Source: Solibacteraceae bacterium
Lineage (GTDB): Bacteria; Acidobacteriota; Terriglobia; Bryobacterales; Bryobacteraceae
Assembly: GCA_021324015.1 (NCBI GenBank)
Contig: JAJPJX010000176.1
Span: 1-39,147 of the forward strand
DNA length: 39,147 nt
Direction: 5' to 3'
Shown here one piece after another: positions 7,760 through 16,094 of this stretch. Position numbers and translations under genes: made by a program. Each line of letters starts with the position of its first letter. Positions within the stretch are counted from its first letter, which is position 1. The notes beneath the pieces are model-generated. The model worked only from the letters and a program-made list of their open reading frames with translations, was not told where the DNA came from and made no database searches.

Positions 7760-9703
7760 ATGCACAACGGCTTCTACCAGGTCCGGCTGCCCGACGCCAC
7801 CGAATACTGGACGGAGATGGTGAAGTGCCGGCACGCCTGCCCCGTGCATACGGACGCGTGCGGGTACGTCACGGCCATCGCCGAGGGCCGCTACGAAGAG
7901 GCCTACCGCCTGGCGCGGGCGCGCAATCCGTTCGCCTCCATCTGCGGGCGCGTCTGCGGTGCGCCGTGCGAAGCCAACTGCCGCCGCGGCAGCGTGGATG
8001 CACCGGTGGCCATCCGCGCGCTCAAGCGCTTCGTCACGGAAACCTACGGGCCGGAATCGGGGGATGCCGCGCTGTATCGCGCGGCATACGACGACCACAT
8101 GATCCCGCCGAACCGCGGCGACTACGAGCGCGTGGCGGTGGTGGGCGGAGGCGTAGCCGGGCTGACGGTGGCGCACGACCTGGTGAAGGCCGGGTACAAG
8201 GTGACGCTGTTCGAGGCGCATTCGGAGCCGGGCGGGATGCTCATGGTGGGCGTGCCCGTGTTCCGGCTGCCGCGGGAACTGGTGCGCGCCGAAATTCAGG
8301 CCATCCTTTCGCTGGGCGTGGAACTGAAATGCAACATGCGGCTGGGCCGCGATTTTCGGATCTCCGATTTGCGCCGCGAAGGCTACAAAGCCATCTTCCT
8401 GGGCATAGGGCTGCCCAAGGGCCGCAAGCTGCCGATTCCGGGGGCGGAGGTGGAAAACGTCATCGACGGCATGGAGTTTCTGCGGGCCTTCAACGAAGGC
8501 CAGCCGCTGCCGCTAGGGCGGCGCGTGGCCGTCATCGGAGGGGGCAACGTGGCCTATGATGTGGCGCGCTCGGCGCTGCGCCCGATGGAGGCCGCGACCC
8601 GCGGCGAAGCCCTGGCGGAAATGGAGCGCGGCGAGCAGGTGGCCTACGACGTGGCGCGTTCGGCCCTGCGGCTGAGCGGCGACAAAGAGGTGCACGTGGT
8701 GTGCCTGGAGAGCAGGGAAGAGATGCCCGCCGACGAGATCGAGGTGATCGAGGGCGAGGAGGAAGGCATCCACCTGCACAACCGCCGCGGCCCGAAGCAG
8801 ATCCTCAGCGAGAACGGGAGGGTGACCGCGCTGCGCACGGTGCGCTGCACCTCGGTATTCGACGCCACGGGCCGGTTCAACCCCACCTTCGACGAGACCG
8901 GGATCGAGGACATTCCGGCCGACAGCGTGATTTTCGCTATCGGGCAGACGTCGGACCTGTCGTTCCTGGACCCGCAAGACGGCGTGGAGACCGCCCGCGG
9001 CCTCATCAAAGTGAATCCGGAAACCTACCAGACCAGCGCTCCGGACATCTTCGCGTGCGGCGACATCGCGCACGGCCCGCGGCTGTTCATCGACGCCATC
9101 GCATCGGCGCAGGTGGCCGCGCGGTCCATGCACGACTATTTGCGGGGGACGCGCACGGAGGTGGTGGTGCGCAAGAAGTGGGCGCCGGCGGCCTACACGA
9201 TGGCCGAAGGCTGGAACCGGCTGCCGCGCGAGAATCCCCCGGTGCTGGAGAGCGAACGCCGGGCCGCCTCGCTCGAGATCATTGAGGAGCGCTACCCGGA
9301 ACGCGAGGCGCGCCGGCAGGCCGCGCGCTGCCTGCGGTGCAACGTGAATACGGTCTTCGACACTTCCCTCTGCGTGGCCTGCAACGGCTGCGTGGACGTG
9401 TGCCCGGAGAACCTGATCCGCCTGGTGGGCCTGAGCCGGCTGATCGCCGACGATCCATGGCTGGCGGCGGCCTCCGCGGATTTCGGTGTTTCGGCCGATG
9501 AGTTGAAGGCCATGCCGGCGGAAGACCTGGATGCCCTGGGCGGGGTCATGTTGAAGGATGAGACGACCTGCATCCGCTGTTCGTTGTGCGCCTCGCGCTG
9601 CCCCACGCACGCGGTGACCATGCGTCAGTTCGAGTTCCATACCGAGTGCGTCACGGTGCCTTCACCCAACCCGAAGATCCGCTATCAGGTTGCGGCGCGA
9701 TGA
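7760..9703 (+). CDS. GltD-like FAD/NAD(P) oxidoreductase with 4Fe-4S ferredoxin domain
   Basis: The 647-residue protein has the layout of the glutamate synthase small-subunit superfamily: N-terminal Fe-S helical domain with Cys23, 27, 34 and Cys62, 66, 70, 74; an FAD Rossmann motif V-A-V-V-G-G-G-V-A-G at about 125-134; a second nucleotide-binding motif V-I-G-G-G-N-V-A-Y-D near 258-267; and the late G-D-I-A-H-G-P motif. A C-terminal dicluster ferredoxin follows (cysteine clusters starting at 538 and 604). No large GltB subunit is nearby, so it is not a glutamate synthase here. It probably moves electrons between NAD(P)H, ferredoxin and the membrane chain. An 11-residue motif is repeated at 264-274 and 294-304. 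Confidence 0.82.
   Translation: MHNGFYQVRLPDATEYWTEMVKCRHACPVHTDACGYVTAIAEGRYEEAYRLARARNPFASICGRVCGAPCEANCRRGSVDAPVAIRALKRFVTETYGPESGDAALYRAAYDDHMIPPNRGDYERVAVVGGGVAGLTVAHDLVKAGYKVTLFEAHSEPGGMLMVGVPVFRLPRELVRAEIQAILSLGVELKCNMRLGRDFRISDLRREGYKAIFLGIGLPKGRKLPIPGAEVENVIDGMEFLRAFNEGQPLPLGRRVAVIGGGNVAYDVARSALRPMEAATRGEALAEMERGEQVAYDVARSALRLSGDKEVHVVCLESREEMPADEIEVIEGEEEGIHLHNRRGPKQILSENGRVTALRTVRCTSVFDATGRFNPTFDETGIEDIPADSVIFAIGQTSDLSFLDPQDGVETARGLIKVNPETYQTSAPDIFACGDIAHGPRLFIDAIASAQVAARSMHDYLRGTRTEVVVRKKWAPAAYTMAEGWNRLPRENPPVLESERRAASLEIIEERYPEREARRQAARCLRCNVNTVFDTSLCVACNGCVDVCPENLIRLVGLSRLIADDPWLAAASADFGVSADELKAMPAEDLDALGGVMLKDETTCIRCSLCASRCPTHAVTMRQFEFHTECVTVPSPNPKIRYQVAAR
8549..8671 (+). repeat. 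internal duplicated motif in the FAD oxidoreductase gene
   Basis: Two 33-nt copies at 8549-8581 and 8639-8671, offset by exactly 90 nt, both encode V-A-Y-D-V-A-R-S-A-L-R. They differ at five sites, all third codon positions, so the peptide is identical while the DNA has drifted. Confidence 0.85.
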
Positions 9704-10407
9704 CCGCCTTCGAGTTCACCCTCGGCTTCGGACTGGGACTGGCCGGCAGTCTGCACTGCGTGCAGATGTGCGGCCCCATCGTGCTTTCCTACAGTCTGCC
9801 GCTGGCGGCGGGCGGGGTGCGGAGGAAGCGGCTGGCCGCAGCACACGCCGCGTATCACGCGGGGCGGCTCGCGACATACGCGATGCTGGGCGCGCTGGCG
9901 GGCCTGGCCGGCGGGGCGGTCGGACTGGTTTCCCGGCTGGCGGGGATCGCCAACGGCGCGCGCATCTTCGCGGGCGCGGCCATGATCCTGGCCGCGGTGA
10001 TCCTCTCCGGAGTGCTGCCGCGGGCCGGGCTGGTCCAGATCGAGCGCACGGGTCCGCTGCGGCTGTTCTCCCGCGCGGTCTCGCGCCTGATGCTGGCGCC
10101 CACGCCCTCGAGCAAGTTCGGCCTGGGCCTGCTGCTCGGGTTTCTGCCGTGCGGCCTGGTCTACGCCGCCCTGCTGAAGGCGGTGGAGACCGCCTCGGCG
10201 GCGGCGGGCGCGCTGACCATGGCGGCCTTCGGCCTGGGCACAGCCACGACGCTCCTTTTGCTGGGGTTGGCCTCCTCGGCGGCCGGGCTGCGCCTGGGAA
10301 AGTGGAGCAACGCGCTGGCTGCCGCGAGCATCGCCGCGATGGGCGTGTTCCTGATCTGGCGGGGTGTGATGCCCCCGGCCCCCATGTCCCATGGTCACCA
10401 CGGTTAA
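9700..10407 (+). CDS. SafE/TauE-like (COG2836-type) membrane protein, putative cbb3 copper/assembly factor
   Basis: Starting at ATG 9700 in an ATGA overlap with the previous stop, this gives 235 residues with about six transmembrane helices. The signature G-S-L-H-C-V-Q-M-C-G-P-I-V-L-S near residues 16-30 and L-L-G-F-L-P-C-G-L-V-Y-A-A-L near 145-158 are typical of the sulfite-exporter TauE/SafE-like group found inside cbb3 assembly clusters. The conserved cysteines and a His-rich C-terminus (S-H-G-H-H-G) suggest metal, probably copper, handling. The substrate is inferred from context. It overlaps ccoG by 17 nt. Confidence 0.8.
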   Translation: MTAFEFTLGFGLGLAGSLHCVQMCGPIVLSYSLPLAAGGVRRKRLAAAHAAYHAGRLATYAMLGALAGLAGGAVGLVSRLAGIANGARIFAGAAMILAAVILSGVLPRAGLVQIERTGPLRLFSRAVSRLMLAPTPSSKFGLGLLLGFLPCGLVYAALLKAVETASAAAGALTMAAFGLGTATTLLLLGLASSAAGLRLGKWSNALAAASIAAMGVFLIWRGVMPPAPMSHGHHG

Positions 10408-11713
10408 GAAAGCGCCGCCGCTGCCGCCTGCCACGCGCAGCTTTCACCGCCTGCGGAAGGCGGTGCACCTAGTGTGTTTCCTGATCTTCCTGGCGCTGCC
10501 GTTTCTGGACGTGATGCGCTTCGACATCCCCCGGCAGCGCTTCTACTTCGCCGGCTACGAGTTGTGGATCAACGAATTCGGCATCATCTTTTTCGCGCTG
10601 ATGTTCCTGATGTTCGTGGTGGTGGCCTCCTCGGTACTGTACGGGCGGGTCTACTGCGGGTACCTGTGCCCGCAGATGATTTTCAGCGAAGCCTCCCTGG
10701 CGCTGGAGAACCGGCTGAAGCGCTGGTTCCAGAAGCACCGCGCGAACTGGAGCGCGAAGCAGCGGAACCGCGCGGCCATGGCCCTGTTCTACCTCGTGCT
10801 GGCGGTGTGCTCGGTGTTTCTGGCCTTCGTCTTCGTGGCGTATTTCGTGGAGCCGCGCGACCTGCTGGCGCGGCTGCGGGCGCTCGACGTGCACACCGCC
10901 GGCGGCATCTCCGGGGCGGCGGTCACGCTGATCACGTTTCTGGATTTCACGCTCGTGCGGCAGCGTTTCTGCACCACGGTGTGCCCCTACGGCTACCTGC
11001 AAGGCATGCTGGGCGACCAGAACACGCTGCTGGTGACCTACCACGACGAGCAACAGCACTGCATCGAATGCAAGAAGTGCGTGCGGGTGTGCCAGATGGG
11101 CATAGACATCCGCAAGTCGCCCTTCCAGATCGAGTGCGTACACTGCGGGGATTGCATCGACGCCTGCGAGGACGTGCTGCGGCGCATCGGCCGCGAGGGG
11201 CTGATTCACTACACCTGGGGCGAACACGAAGATCGGACGGGCCGCGCGGAGCCGTGGCACCGGCGCCTGGGGATCCGGGACGCCAAGCGCGTGGTGGTCC
11301 TGCTGGTGCTGCTGTTCTACGCCTCCGGCCTGTACGTGGCGCTCTCCATGCGGCGGAACGTGCTGGTGCGCCTGGCGCCGGTGCGCACGGTCCTATACCG
11401 CAGAGCGGAGGACGGCAGCATCCGCAACCAGTTCCGCTATAGCCTGGCCAACCGCGGGCGGACGCCGGCGGCGGTGGTGTTCACGATCCACCAGTTGCCC
11501 GGCGCCACGCTGCTGCTGGCGGAGAATCCCATCCGCGTGGCCCCCGGGGCCACGGCCCAGGGGGAGTTCGAGATCGCCGTGCGTCCGGCGGCGCGGTTTC
11601 AGGACGTCAACCATTTCACCGTGGTGGCGGCTTCCATTGCGGACGGCGCCACGGACACGTTTCCCATGACTTTTCTCATGCCGGCCGGAGGGGCCGGGGA
11701 GGAGCATCCATGA
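10391..11713 (+). CDS. ccoG: cbb3 oxidase assembly ferredoxin CcoG
   Basis: The 440-residue protein has the FixG/RdxA/CcoG layout. Several transmembrane helices (from about residue 25, again near 65-85, 133-155 and 300-318) surround Y-C-G-Y-L-C-P-Q near 94-101. Then come C-T-T-V-C-P-Y-G (Cys194) and two ferredoxin-type clusters beginning at Cys224 (C-I-E-C-K-K-C-V-R-V-C) and Cys249 (C-V-H-C-G-D-C-I-D-A-C). The C-terminal 110 residues form the Ig-like FixG accessory domain. CcoG is thought to reduce Cu(II) to Cu(I) for cbb3 CuB assembly. It starts inside the SafE-like gene and overlaps the next gene by 4 nt. Confidence 0.93.
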   Translation: MVTTVKKAPPLPPATRSFHRLRKAVHLVCFLIFLALPFLDVMRFDIPRQRFYFAGYELWINEFGIIFFALMFLMFVVVASSVLYGRVYCGYLCPQMIFSEASLALENRLKRWFQKHRANWSAKQRNRAAMALFYLVLAVCSVFLAFVFVAYFVEPRDLLARLRALDVHTAGGISGAAVTLITFLDFTLVRQRFCTTVCPYGYLQGMLGDQNTLLVTYHDEQQHCIECKKCVRVCQMGIDIRKSPFQIECVHCGDCIDACEDVLRRIGREGLIHYTWGEHEDRTGRAEPWHRRLGIRDAKRVVVLLVLLFYASGLYVALSMRRNVLVRLAPVRTVLYRRAEDGSIRNQFRYSLANRGRTPAAVVFTIHQLPGATLLLAENPIRVAPGATAQGEFEIAVRPAARFQDVNHFTVVAASIADGATDTFPMTFLMPAGGAGEEHP

Positions 11714-11901
11714 GCGCACCGGCCGTCGAATTGACGCAGAAGTCCCGCCCGGCGCCGCTGGTCTACGTGCTGGCGGCGGTGATGGCGTTATTCATCGGCA
11801 TCCTGATCTACGCGTGGATCGAGGCGAAGAAGGCCAACCCGGTCATGCTGGACGAGCAGGGGAGGCCGCGGGCCTGGGCCGCGCTGAGCCGGCGCGCATG
11901 A
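11710..11901 (+). CDS. single-helix membrane protein in the CcoH slot
   Basis: This 63-residue protein has one hydrophobic helix (residues 19-37) followed by A-W-I-E-A-K-K-A-N-P. It lies between ccoG and ccoI, where ccoH/fixH normally sits, with 4-nt overlaps on both sides. It is far shorter than FixH (about 150 residues) and I see no clear FixH motif, so it may be a reduced functional replacement or an unrelated small subunit. Confidence 0.5.
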   Translation: MSAPAVELTQKSRPAPLVYVLAAVMALFIGILIYAWIEAKKANPVMLDEQGRPRAWAALSRRA

Positions 11902-14339
11902 CCGCCGCGGGCATCGCCTGCGGCCTGTGCGGGCTGGACTGCGGACGGCATCCGGTGACCAGGCGCATCGGCGGCGAGGAGCGCAGCTTCTGCTGCACCG
12001 GGTGCATGCACGTCTACCAGATCCTGGCGGAAAGCGGGGTGCTGGCTTCCGGCCAGGACTTCCGCGAGAGCGAGGTATACCGGCAGAGCCTCAAGCTGGG
12101 CCTGATCGCGAACCCGGAGGCGGGTGAACGCGAGCCGGCGGCGGCCCCGGCGGCCGAGGTGCGGGAGGCCATGTTTCAGGTGGGCGGCATGTGGTGCTCG
12201 GCCTGCGGCTGGCTCATCGAGCACGTGCTGGAGAGGGAGCGCGGGGTGGTTTCGGCGGAGGTCTTCTTCGCCTCGGACCTGATGAAAGTGCGTTACTGCC
12301 CGCAGTATGTGCCGCCCGGGCGGATCGCCGGGCGGCTTGCGGAACTGGGTTACCGGGCCAGCGAATACACCGGGCAGAACGAGGGCGAGAGCGAAGTCCG
12401 CAAGGACCTGCTGCTGCGCACGGGCGTGGCAGCCTTCCTGTGGCTGAACGTGATGACGTTCAGCATGGTGCTGTACGTGGGCTATTTCCAGAGCCTGGCC
12501 GAAAGCATCCGGCAGTTCCTGCCCTTCGTGCTGCTGGCCCTGGCCACGCCGGCGGTGTTCTATTCGGCGGCCCCGGTGCTGCGTCTTTCCGTGCAGGGGC
12601 TGCGGCACGGGGCCATCCGCATGGAGACCCTGCTGGCGCTGGGCATCCTGGCGGCCTACGGGTACAGCGCGGCCGGGGCGTTCCGCGGGGGCCGGCACTT
12701 TTATTTCGATACGGCCTGCGCGATCGTCACGCTGGTGCTGGCAGGGAAGCTGGTGGAGCAGGGGGCCAAGGAAAAAACCAGCCGCGCCATCACGCTGCTC
12801 TACCGCATGATGCCGAAGAAGGCCCGCGTGCGGACTGACGGCCGGGAGCGCTTTGTCTCCGTGGAGGCGCTGGCCGCAGGCGTGGTCTTCGTGGTACAGC
12901 CCGGCGAGCGGATTCCCGCCGACGGGGTGGTCGTGGAAGGCCGTTCGCACGTGGACGAATCCGTGCTGACGGGGGAATCCGCGCCGCGAGCCCGGGGCCC
13001 CGGCGAGGCGGTGATCTGCGGCAGCGTGAACGGCGGCGGGGTGCTGGAAGTGCGCACCACGCACGCGGGCGCGGAGAGCACGCTGGCGCGCATCATCCGC
13101 TCGGTGGAGGCGGCTCTGGCCAGCCGGTCGCGGATCGAGCGGCAGGTGGACCGGGTGTCGCGAATCTTCGTTCCGGCGGTGATCGGGGTGGCCCTGGCGA
13201 CCTTCGCCTGGCTGCTGCCGCGGGCCGGATTTCCGGAGGCCCTGCTGCGCGCGATCACCGTACTGGTGATCGCGTGCCCTTGCGCGCTGGGCATCGCCAC
13301 GCCGCTGGCCATGACGAGCGCGATCGGCGCGGCGGCGCGGCGGCACATCCTGGTGACTCACGGCCAGGCGCTCGAAACCGTGCGAAGAGTGACGGCCGCG
13401 GTACTGGACAAGACGGGCACGGTGACCGAGGGAAATTTCGAATTGCTGGAGACGGCGGGGGAAACGGGCAGGCTGCCGCTGGTGGCGGCGCTCGAAGCCT
13501 ACTCGCCGCACCCGCTGGCGCGGGCTCTTTGCCGGCGGGCGGAGGAGTTGGGCTGGGCCGGCGCTGAGGCGCGGGAGATCGAGATCCGCGAGGGGGCGGG
13601 CATCCGCGGCGTGGTCGCCGGGCGGGAGGTGTTCGCGGGCAACCACCGGATATGCCCCGCGCCGCCGCCGGCCGCGCTGGCCGAGCAGGCCGCCGCATGG
13701 GAGCGCGAAGGGCACACGGTGGTGTTCTTCGGCAGCGGCGACGCGGTGGAAGGGGCGCTCTGCTTCGGCGACCGGATCAAGCGGGAAGCCGCCGCGGTGG
13801 TCGGCGAGCTGAAGCGGCGCGGCGTCCGCACGCTGCTGGTTTCCGGCGACGCGCGCGCCGCAACCGCGTGGGTGGCCGGGCAAATCGGCGTGGACGAGAT
13901 GATCGCGGAAGCGCTGCCGGAGCAGAAAGTGCATGCCATCCGCGCGCTGCAACAGGGCGGGGCGGTGGTGGCCATGATCGGCGACGGGGTGAACGACGCT
14001 CCCAGCCTGGCGCAGGCGGACCTGGGCATCGCCCTCGGATCAGGGACGGATATCGCCATCCAGGCCGCGCCCGTGGTGATCACCAGCGGGCGCCTGGAGC
14101 CGGTGCTGGAAACCTTTGAGGTGGCGCGGCGCACCGTGCGAGTGATCCGGCAGAACCTCTTCTGGGCGTTCCTCTACAACGCTGCGGCCATCACCCTGGC
14201 GGTGACGGGCACACTAAATCCCATCATGGCCGCCGGGGCCATGGTGCTCTCCAGTATTTCGGTCATCTGGAATTCCTCCCGGCTTTCCCGGGCCGGACCT
14301 CCTATTCGGACGGCGACTCCGCGGGGCTCGCCGGATTAG
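11898..14339 (+). CDS. ccoI: copper-transporting P1B-ATPase CcoI
   Basis: I start this gene at ATG 11898 (ATGA overlap), giving 813 residues. The N-terminus has a Cys-rich segment (C-G-L-C-G-L-D-C and F-C-C-T-G-C, residues 8-36) seen in FixI/CcoI members. A heavy-metal-associated domain follows, with G-M-W-C100-S-A-C103. The membrane C-P-C motif is at 460-462, the phosphorylated Asp504 is in D-K-T-G-T, S-P-H-P-L is the HP nucleotide motif, and G-D-G-V-N-D begins at 695. CcoI exports Cu(I) for the cbb3 active site. It is the last gene of the operon, and its 3' end overlaps the convergent gene at 14302 by 38 nt. Confidence 0.94.
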   Translation: MTAAGIACGLCGLDCGRHPVTRRIGGEERSFCCTGCMHVYQILAESGVLASGQDFRESEVYRQSLKLGLIANPEAGEREPAAAPAAEVREAMFQVGGMWCSACGWLIEHVLERERGVVSAEVFFASDLMKVRYCPQYVPPGRIAGRLAELGYRASEYTGQNEGESEVRKDLLLRTGVAAFLWLNVMTFSMVLYVGYFQSLAESIRQFLPFVLLALATPAVFYSAAPVLRLSVQGLRHGAIRMETLLALGILAAYGYSAAGAFRGGRHFYFDTACAIVTLVLAGKLVEQGAKEKTSRAITLLYRMMPKKARVRTDGRERFVSVEALAAGVVFVVQPGERIPADGVVVEGRSHVDESVLTGESAPRARGPGEAVICGSVNGGGVLEVRTTHAGAESTLARIIRSVEAALASRSRIERQVDRVSRIFVPAVIGVALATFAWLLPRAGFPEALLRAITVLVIACPCALGIATPLAMTSAIGAAARRHILVTHGQALETVRRVTAAVLDKTGTVTEGNFELLETAGETGRLPLVAALEAYSPHPLARALCRRAEELGWAGAEAREIEIREGAGIRGVVAGREVFAGNHRICPAPPPAALAEQAAAWEREGHTVVFFGSGDAVEGALCFGDRIKREAAAVVGELKRRGVRTLLVSGDARAATAWVAGQIGVDEMIAEALPEQKVHAIRALQQGGAVVAMIGDGVNDAPSLAQADLGIALGSGTDIAIQAAPVVITSGRLEPVLETFEVARRTVRVIRQNLFWAFLYNAAAITLAVTGTLNPIMAAGAMVLSSISVIWNSSRLSRAGPPIRTATPRGSPD

Positions 14340-14757
14340 CGGCTGCGGCCGCAGTAGCCGTCTTGACGGCACGCGCCGGTTTGGCCTTAGGCTTGGCGAC
14401 CTGGGTCTTAGTGCCCAGTTTGGGCTTAGGCTTCTGACTGACCGCCGCCGGCCGGGACCTTTTGGCTGCCGGCCTGGCAGCGGCTTTCTTCTCGGCTTCG
14501 GCCTGGGCAGCCGCCTTGGCCGCCCGGTACGCCGCCCAGCGTCGTTTCTGCGCCAACGAGATCCTTCTCTTGGCGGCAGCACGAACTGGGCCTCTCACCC
14601 GTTTTGGCTCGCCGGCTGGCGCGGCGGCCTCCCCGCCAGGGCTGCCGGTGACCTGCTTACGCAGGTCGGCGATCCTGGCGTCAATCTCCGTTTCTCGGAC
14701 TCGCAAGCCGATCAGTGCGGCTTCCAGTATCTCGCGGTCCACGACTAGTCTTGCCAT
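14302..14757 (-). CDS. basic Ala/Lys/Pro-rich protein, unknown function
   Basis: The 151-residue product has an ordered N-terminal part (residues 1-36: D-R-E-I-L-E-A-A-L-I-G-L and R-E-T-E-I-D-A-R-I-A-D-L-R), probably helical or coiled-coil. R-R-I-S-L-A-Q-K-R-R-W-A-A-Y follows, and then a long low-complexity Ala/Lys/Pro tail like histone H1-type or DNA-binding tails. The ISxAQKxRW motif occurs in many small acidobacterial proteins by memory, without a known job. The start is backed by a GATAAT box 9 nt upstream. The 3' end runs into ccoI on the other strand. Confidence 0.65.
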   Translation of the reverse strand: MARLVVDREILEAALIGLRVRETEIDARIADLRKQVTGSPGGEAAAPAGEPKRVRGPVRAAAKRRISLAQKRRWAAYRAAKAAAQAEAEKKAAARPAAKRSRPAAVSQKPKPKLGTKTQVAKPKAKPARAVKTATAAAAANPASPAESPSE

Positions 14758-14766
14758 ATAAGTAAG

Positions 14767-14772
14767 ATTATC
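14767..14772 (-). promoter_or_regulatory. -10 box (GATAAT) of the basic protein gene
   Basis: GATAAT on the minus strand lies 9 nt upstream of ATG 14757 in a very AT-rich stretch, which fits leaderless transcription. No good -35 was found. Confidence 0.45.
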
Positions 14773-14781
14773 TGGAAAATT

Positions 14782-16035
14782 CTAATTTGTCCTGCCCCCC
14801 TTAGAAGAATCCGCGAAATAGCAGGCCAGAGCCCCGGCGAAGACCATCAAACTGCCTGAATACAGGCCCCATGACCATCCCGCCCAGGAAGCGATCCAGG
14901 GAGTGAGCACGGGGGCGAAGAAGCCGCCCACGTTGGCGCCGGTGTTCAGGATGCCGCCCGCCGCGCCGACGTGATCGCCGCCGATCTCGGTGACGAAGGC
15001 CCAGAAAGGGCCTTCCGTGAAGGCCGCGAATCCAATGGCCAGGGACATGGCCGCGACCGTGGCCGCGGTTCCGGAGGTGACTGTGCCGGCCAGCAGGAGT
15101 GCGCCGCAGAGCACCAGTCCGGCCAGTGGCACGGCGCGGCGGCCGATGCCCGGCCCCCAGGCGCTGGTCAGCCGGTCGGACATCCAGCCGCCCAGCGGCA
15201 TCATGGCCGCCATGGTGAGGAACAGGATGGTGGTGTAGCGCGCGCTGCTGGCGAAGCCCATATGGCGCACTGCGCCGAAATAATAGTAAATCCAGTAAAA
15301 AAAGATATAGGCGAAGTAACCCACCGTGAAATAGGCGAAGGCTACCAGCAGCAGGGCGCGGTTAGCCAGCAGGGCTCGCCAGGGGGTGGGCGGACGGCTG
15401 GGCGCGGCGAGCGGGGCAGGTTCGGCGCCAGGCGGGCGGTCGCGCGCGTACCACCACCAAACCAGCGCCACGATAGCGGTGGCAAACCCCGCCACCCAGA
15501 ACGCGCGGCGCCAGTGGAACAGGTGCATCAGCCAGGAAAACACGAGCGGCGAGACAGCGCCACCGATGGGCGCTCCGGCGATGATGAGGCCCTGGACGCG
15601 GGCCTGGCGGGCGGGGGGAATCCAGCGAGAGCACATGCGCGCGCAGGAGGTATAAAGCGGCGCGGTGCCGAGGCCCAGGCCGAGGCGCATGGCGATGAGC
15701 GCCGGGGCCACACCGATCCAGGAGCCGAGACCGGGCCGGCCGCCCAGCGGGGTCAAACCGGTGAACAGCGCGGCCGAAAGGCCCATCAGGGTGAGCGTGG
15801 CGCGCGGCCCCAGGCGGTCCACGATCCAACCGCCCGGCACCATGAAGAGCGCGTAGGTCAGGATGAAGGCGGAATACACGGCGCCCATCTGCGTGGCGGG
15901 CAGACCGAACTCCCGCATGATTTCCGGCCCGGCGATGGACATGATGGTGCGGTCGAAGTAGCTGAGCACACTGAAGGCGAACATCAGCGCTACGAGACTG
16001 ATTTGCCGCGCACCCAGCCTGCCTTTAGACGACAC
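14782..16035 (-). CDS. MFS transporter, ACS (organic anion:cation symporter) type
   Basis: The frame is open to 16308, but a strong GGGAGGGGG site 3 nt upstream sets the start at GTG 16035, giving 417 residues and about 12 transmembrane helices. The N-terminus S-Y-F-D-R-T-I-M-S-I-A-G-P-E-I and G-G-W-I-V-D-R-L-G-P-R in loop 2-3 are typical of the ACS group (hexuronate, galactonate, phthalate and similar transporters). A W-M-S-D-R-L motif appears in the second half. It probably imports a sugar acid or similar anion by H+ symport. It is monocistronic and divergent from the nitrilase-like gene. Confidence 0.85.
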   Translation of the reverse strand: MSSKGRLGARQISLVALMFAFSVLSYFDRTIMSIAGPEIMREFGLPATQMGAVYSAFILTYALFMVPGGWIVDRLGPRATLTLMGLSAALFTGLTPLGGRPGLGSWIGVAPALIAMRLGLGLGTAPLYTSCARMCSRWIPPARQARVQGLIIAGAPIGGAVSPLVFSWLMHLFHWRRAFWVAGFATAIVALVWWWYARDRPPGAEPAPLAAPSRPPTPWRALLANRALLLVAFAYFTVGYFAYIFFYWIYYYFGAVRHMGFASSARYTTILFLTMAAMMPLGGWMSDRLTSAWGPGIGRRAVPLAGLVLCGALLLAGTVTSGTAATVAAMSLAIGFAAFTEGPFWAFVTEIGGDHVGAAGGILNTGANVGGFFAPVLTPWIASWAGWSWGLYSGSLMVFAGALACYFADSSKGGRTN

Positions 16036-16047
16036 CGTTCCCCCTCC
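16036..16047 (-). promoter_or_regulatory. Shine-Dalgarno site fixing the MFS start
   Basis: On the minus strand GGGAGGGGGAAC runs directly into the GTG at 16035. It supports this GTG over the longer open frame, whose upstream part lacks transporter-like sequence. Confidence 0.6.
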
Positions 16048-16053
16048 CGAAAA

Positions 16054-16073
16054 CGACCGCTCCCTAACGGTCG
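16054..16073. promoter_or_regulatory. inverted repeat in the divergent promoter region
   Basis: CGACCG (16054-16059) and CGGTCG (16068-16073) form a perfect 6-bp inverted repeat around an 8-nt loop, between the MFS gene and the nitrilase-like gene. It could be an operator for both. No regulator gene is adjacent. Confidence 0.35.
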
Positions 16074-16094
16074 CGGCCCGGTTACCGAGGCTGA

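Noticed and set aside
8549-8671. Repeat as a sequencing or assembly duplication
   Set aside because: The copies differ at five third codon positions, which an artefact would not produce.
7760-9703. Assignment as glutamate synthase small subunit
   Set aside because: No gltB-like large subunit is nearby and an extra C-terminal ferredoxin domain is present; the GltD similarity reflects the superfamily only.
11808-13952. 714-residue minus-strand open frame opposite ccoI
   Set aside because: It is a high-GC antisense shadow: His/Arg/Gly-rich, without motifs, and ccoI on the other strand has every catalytic motif.
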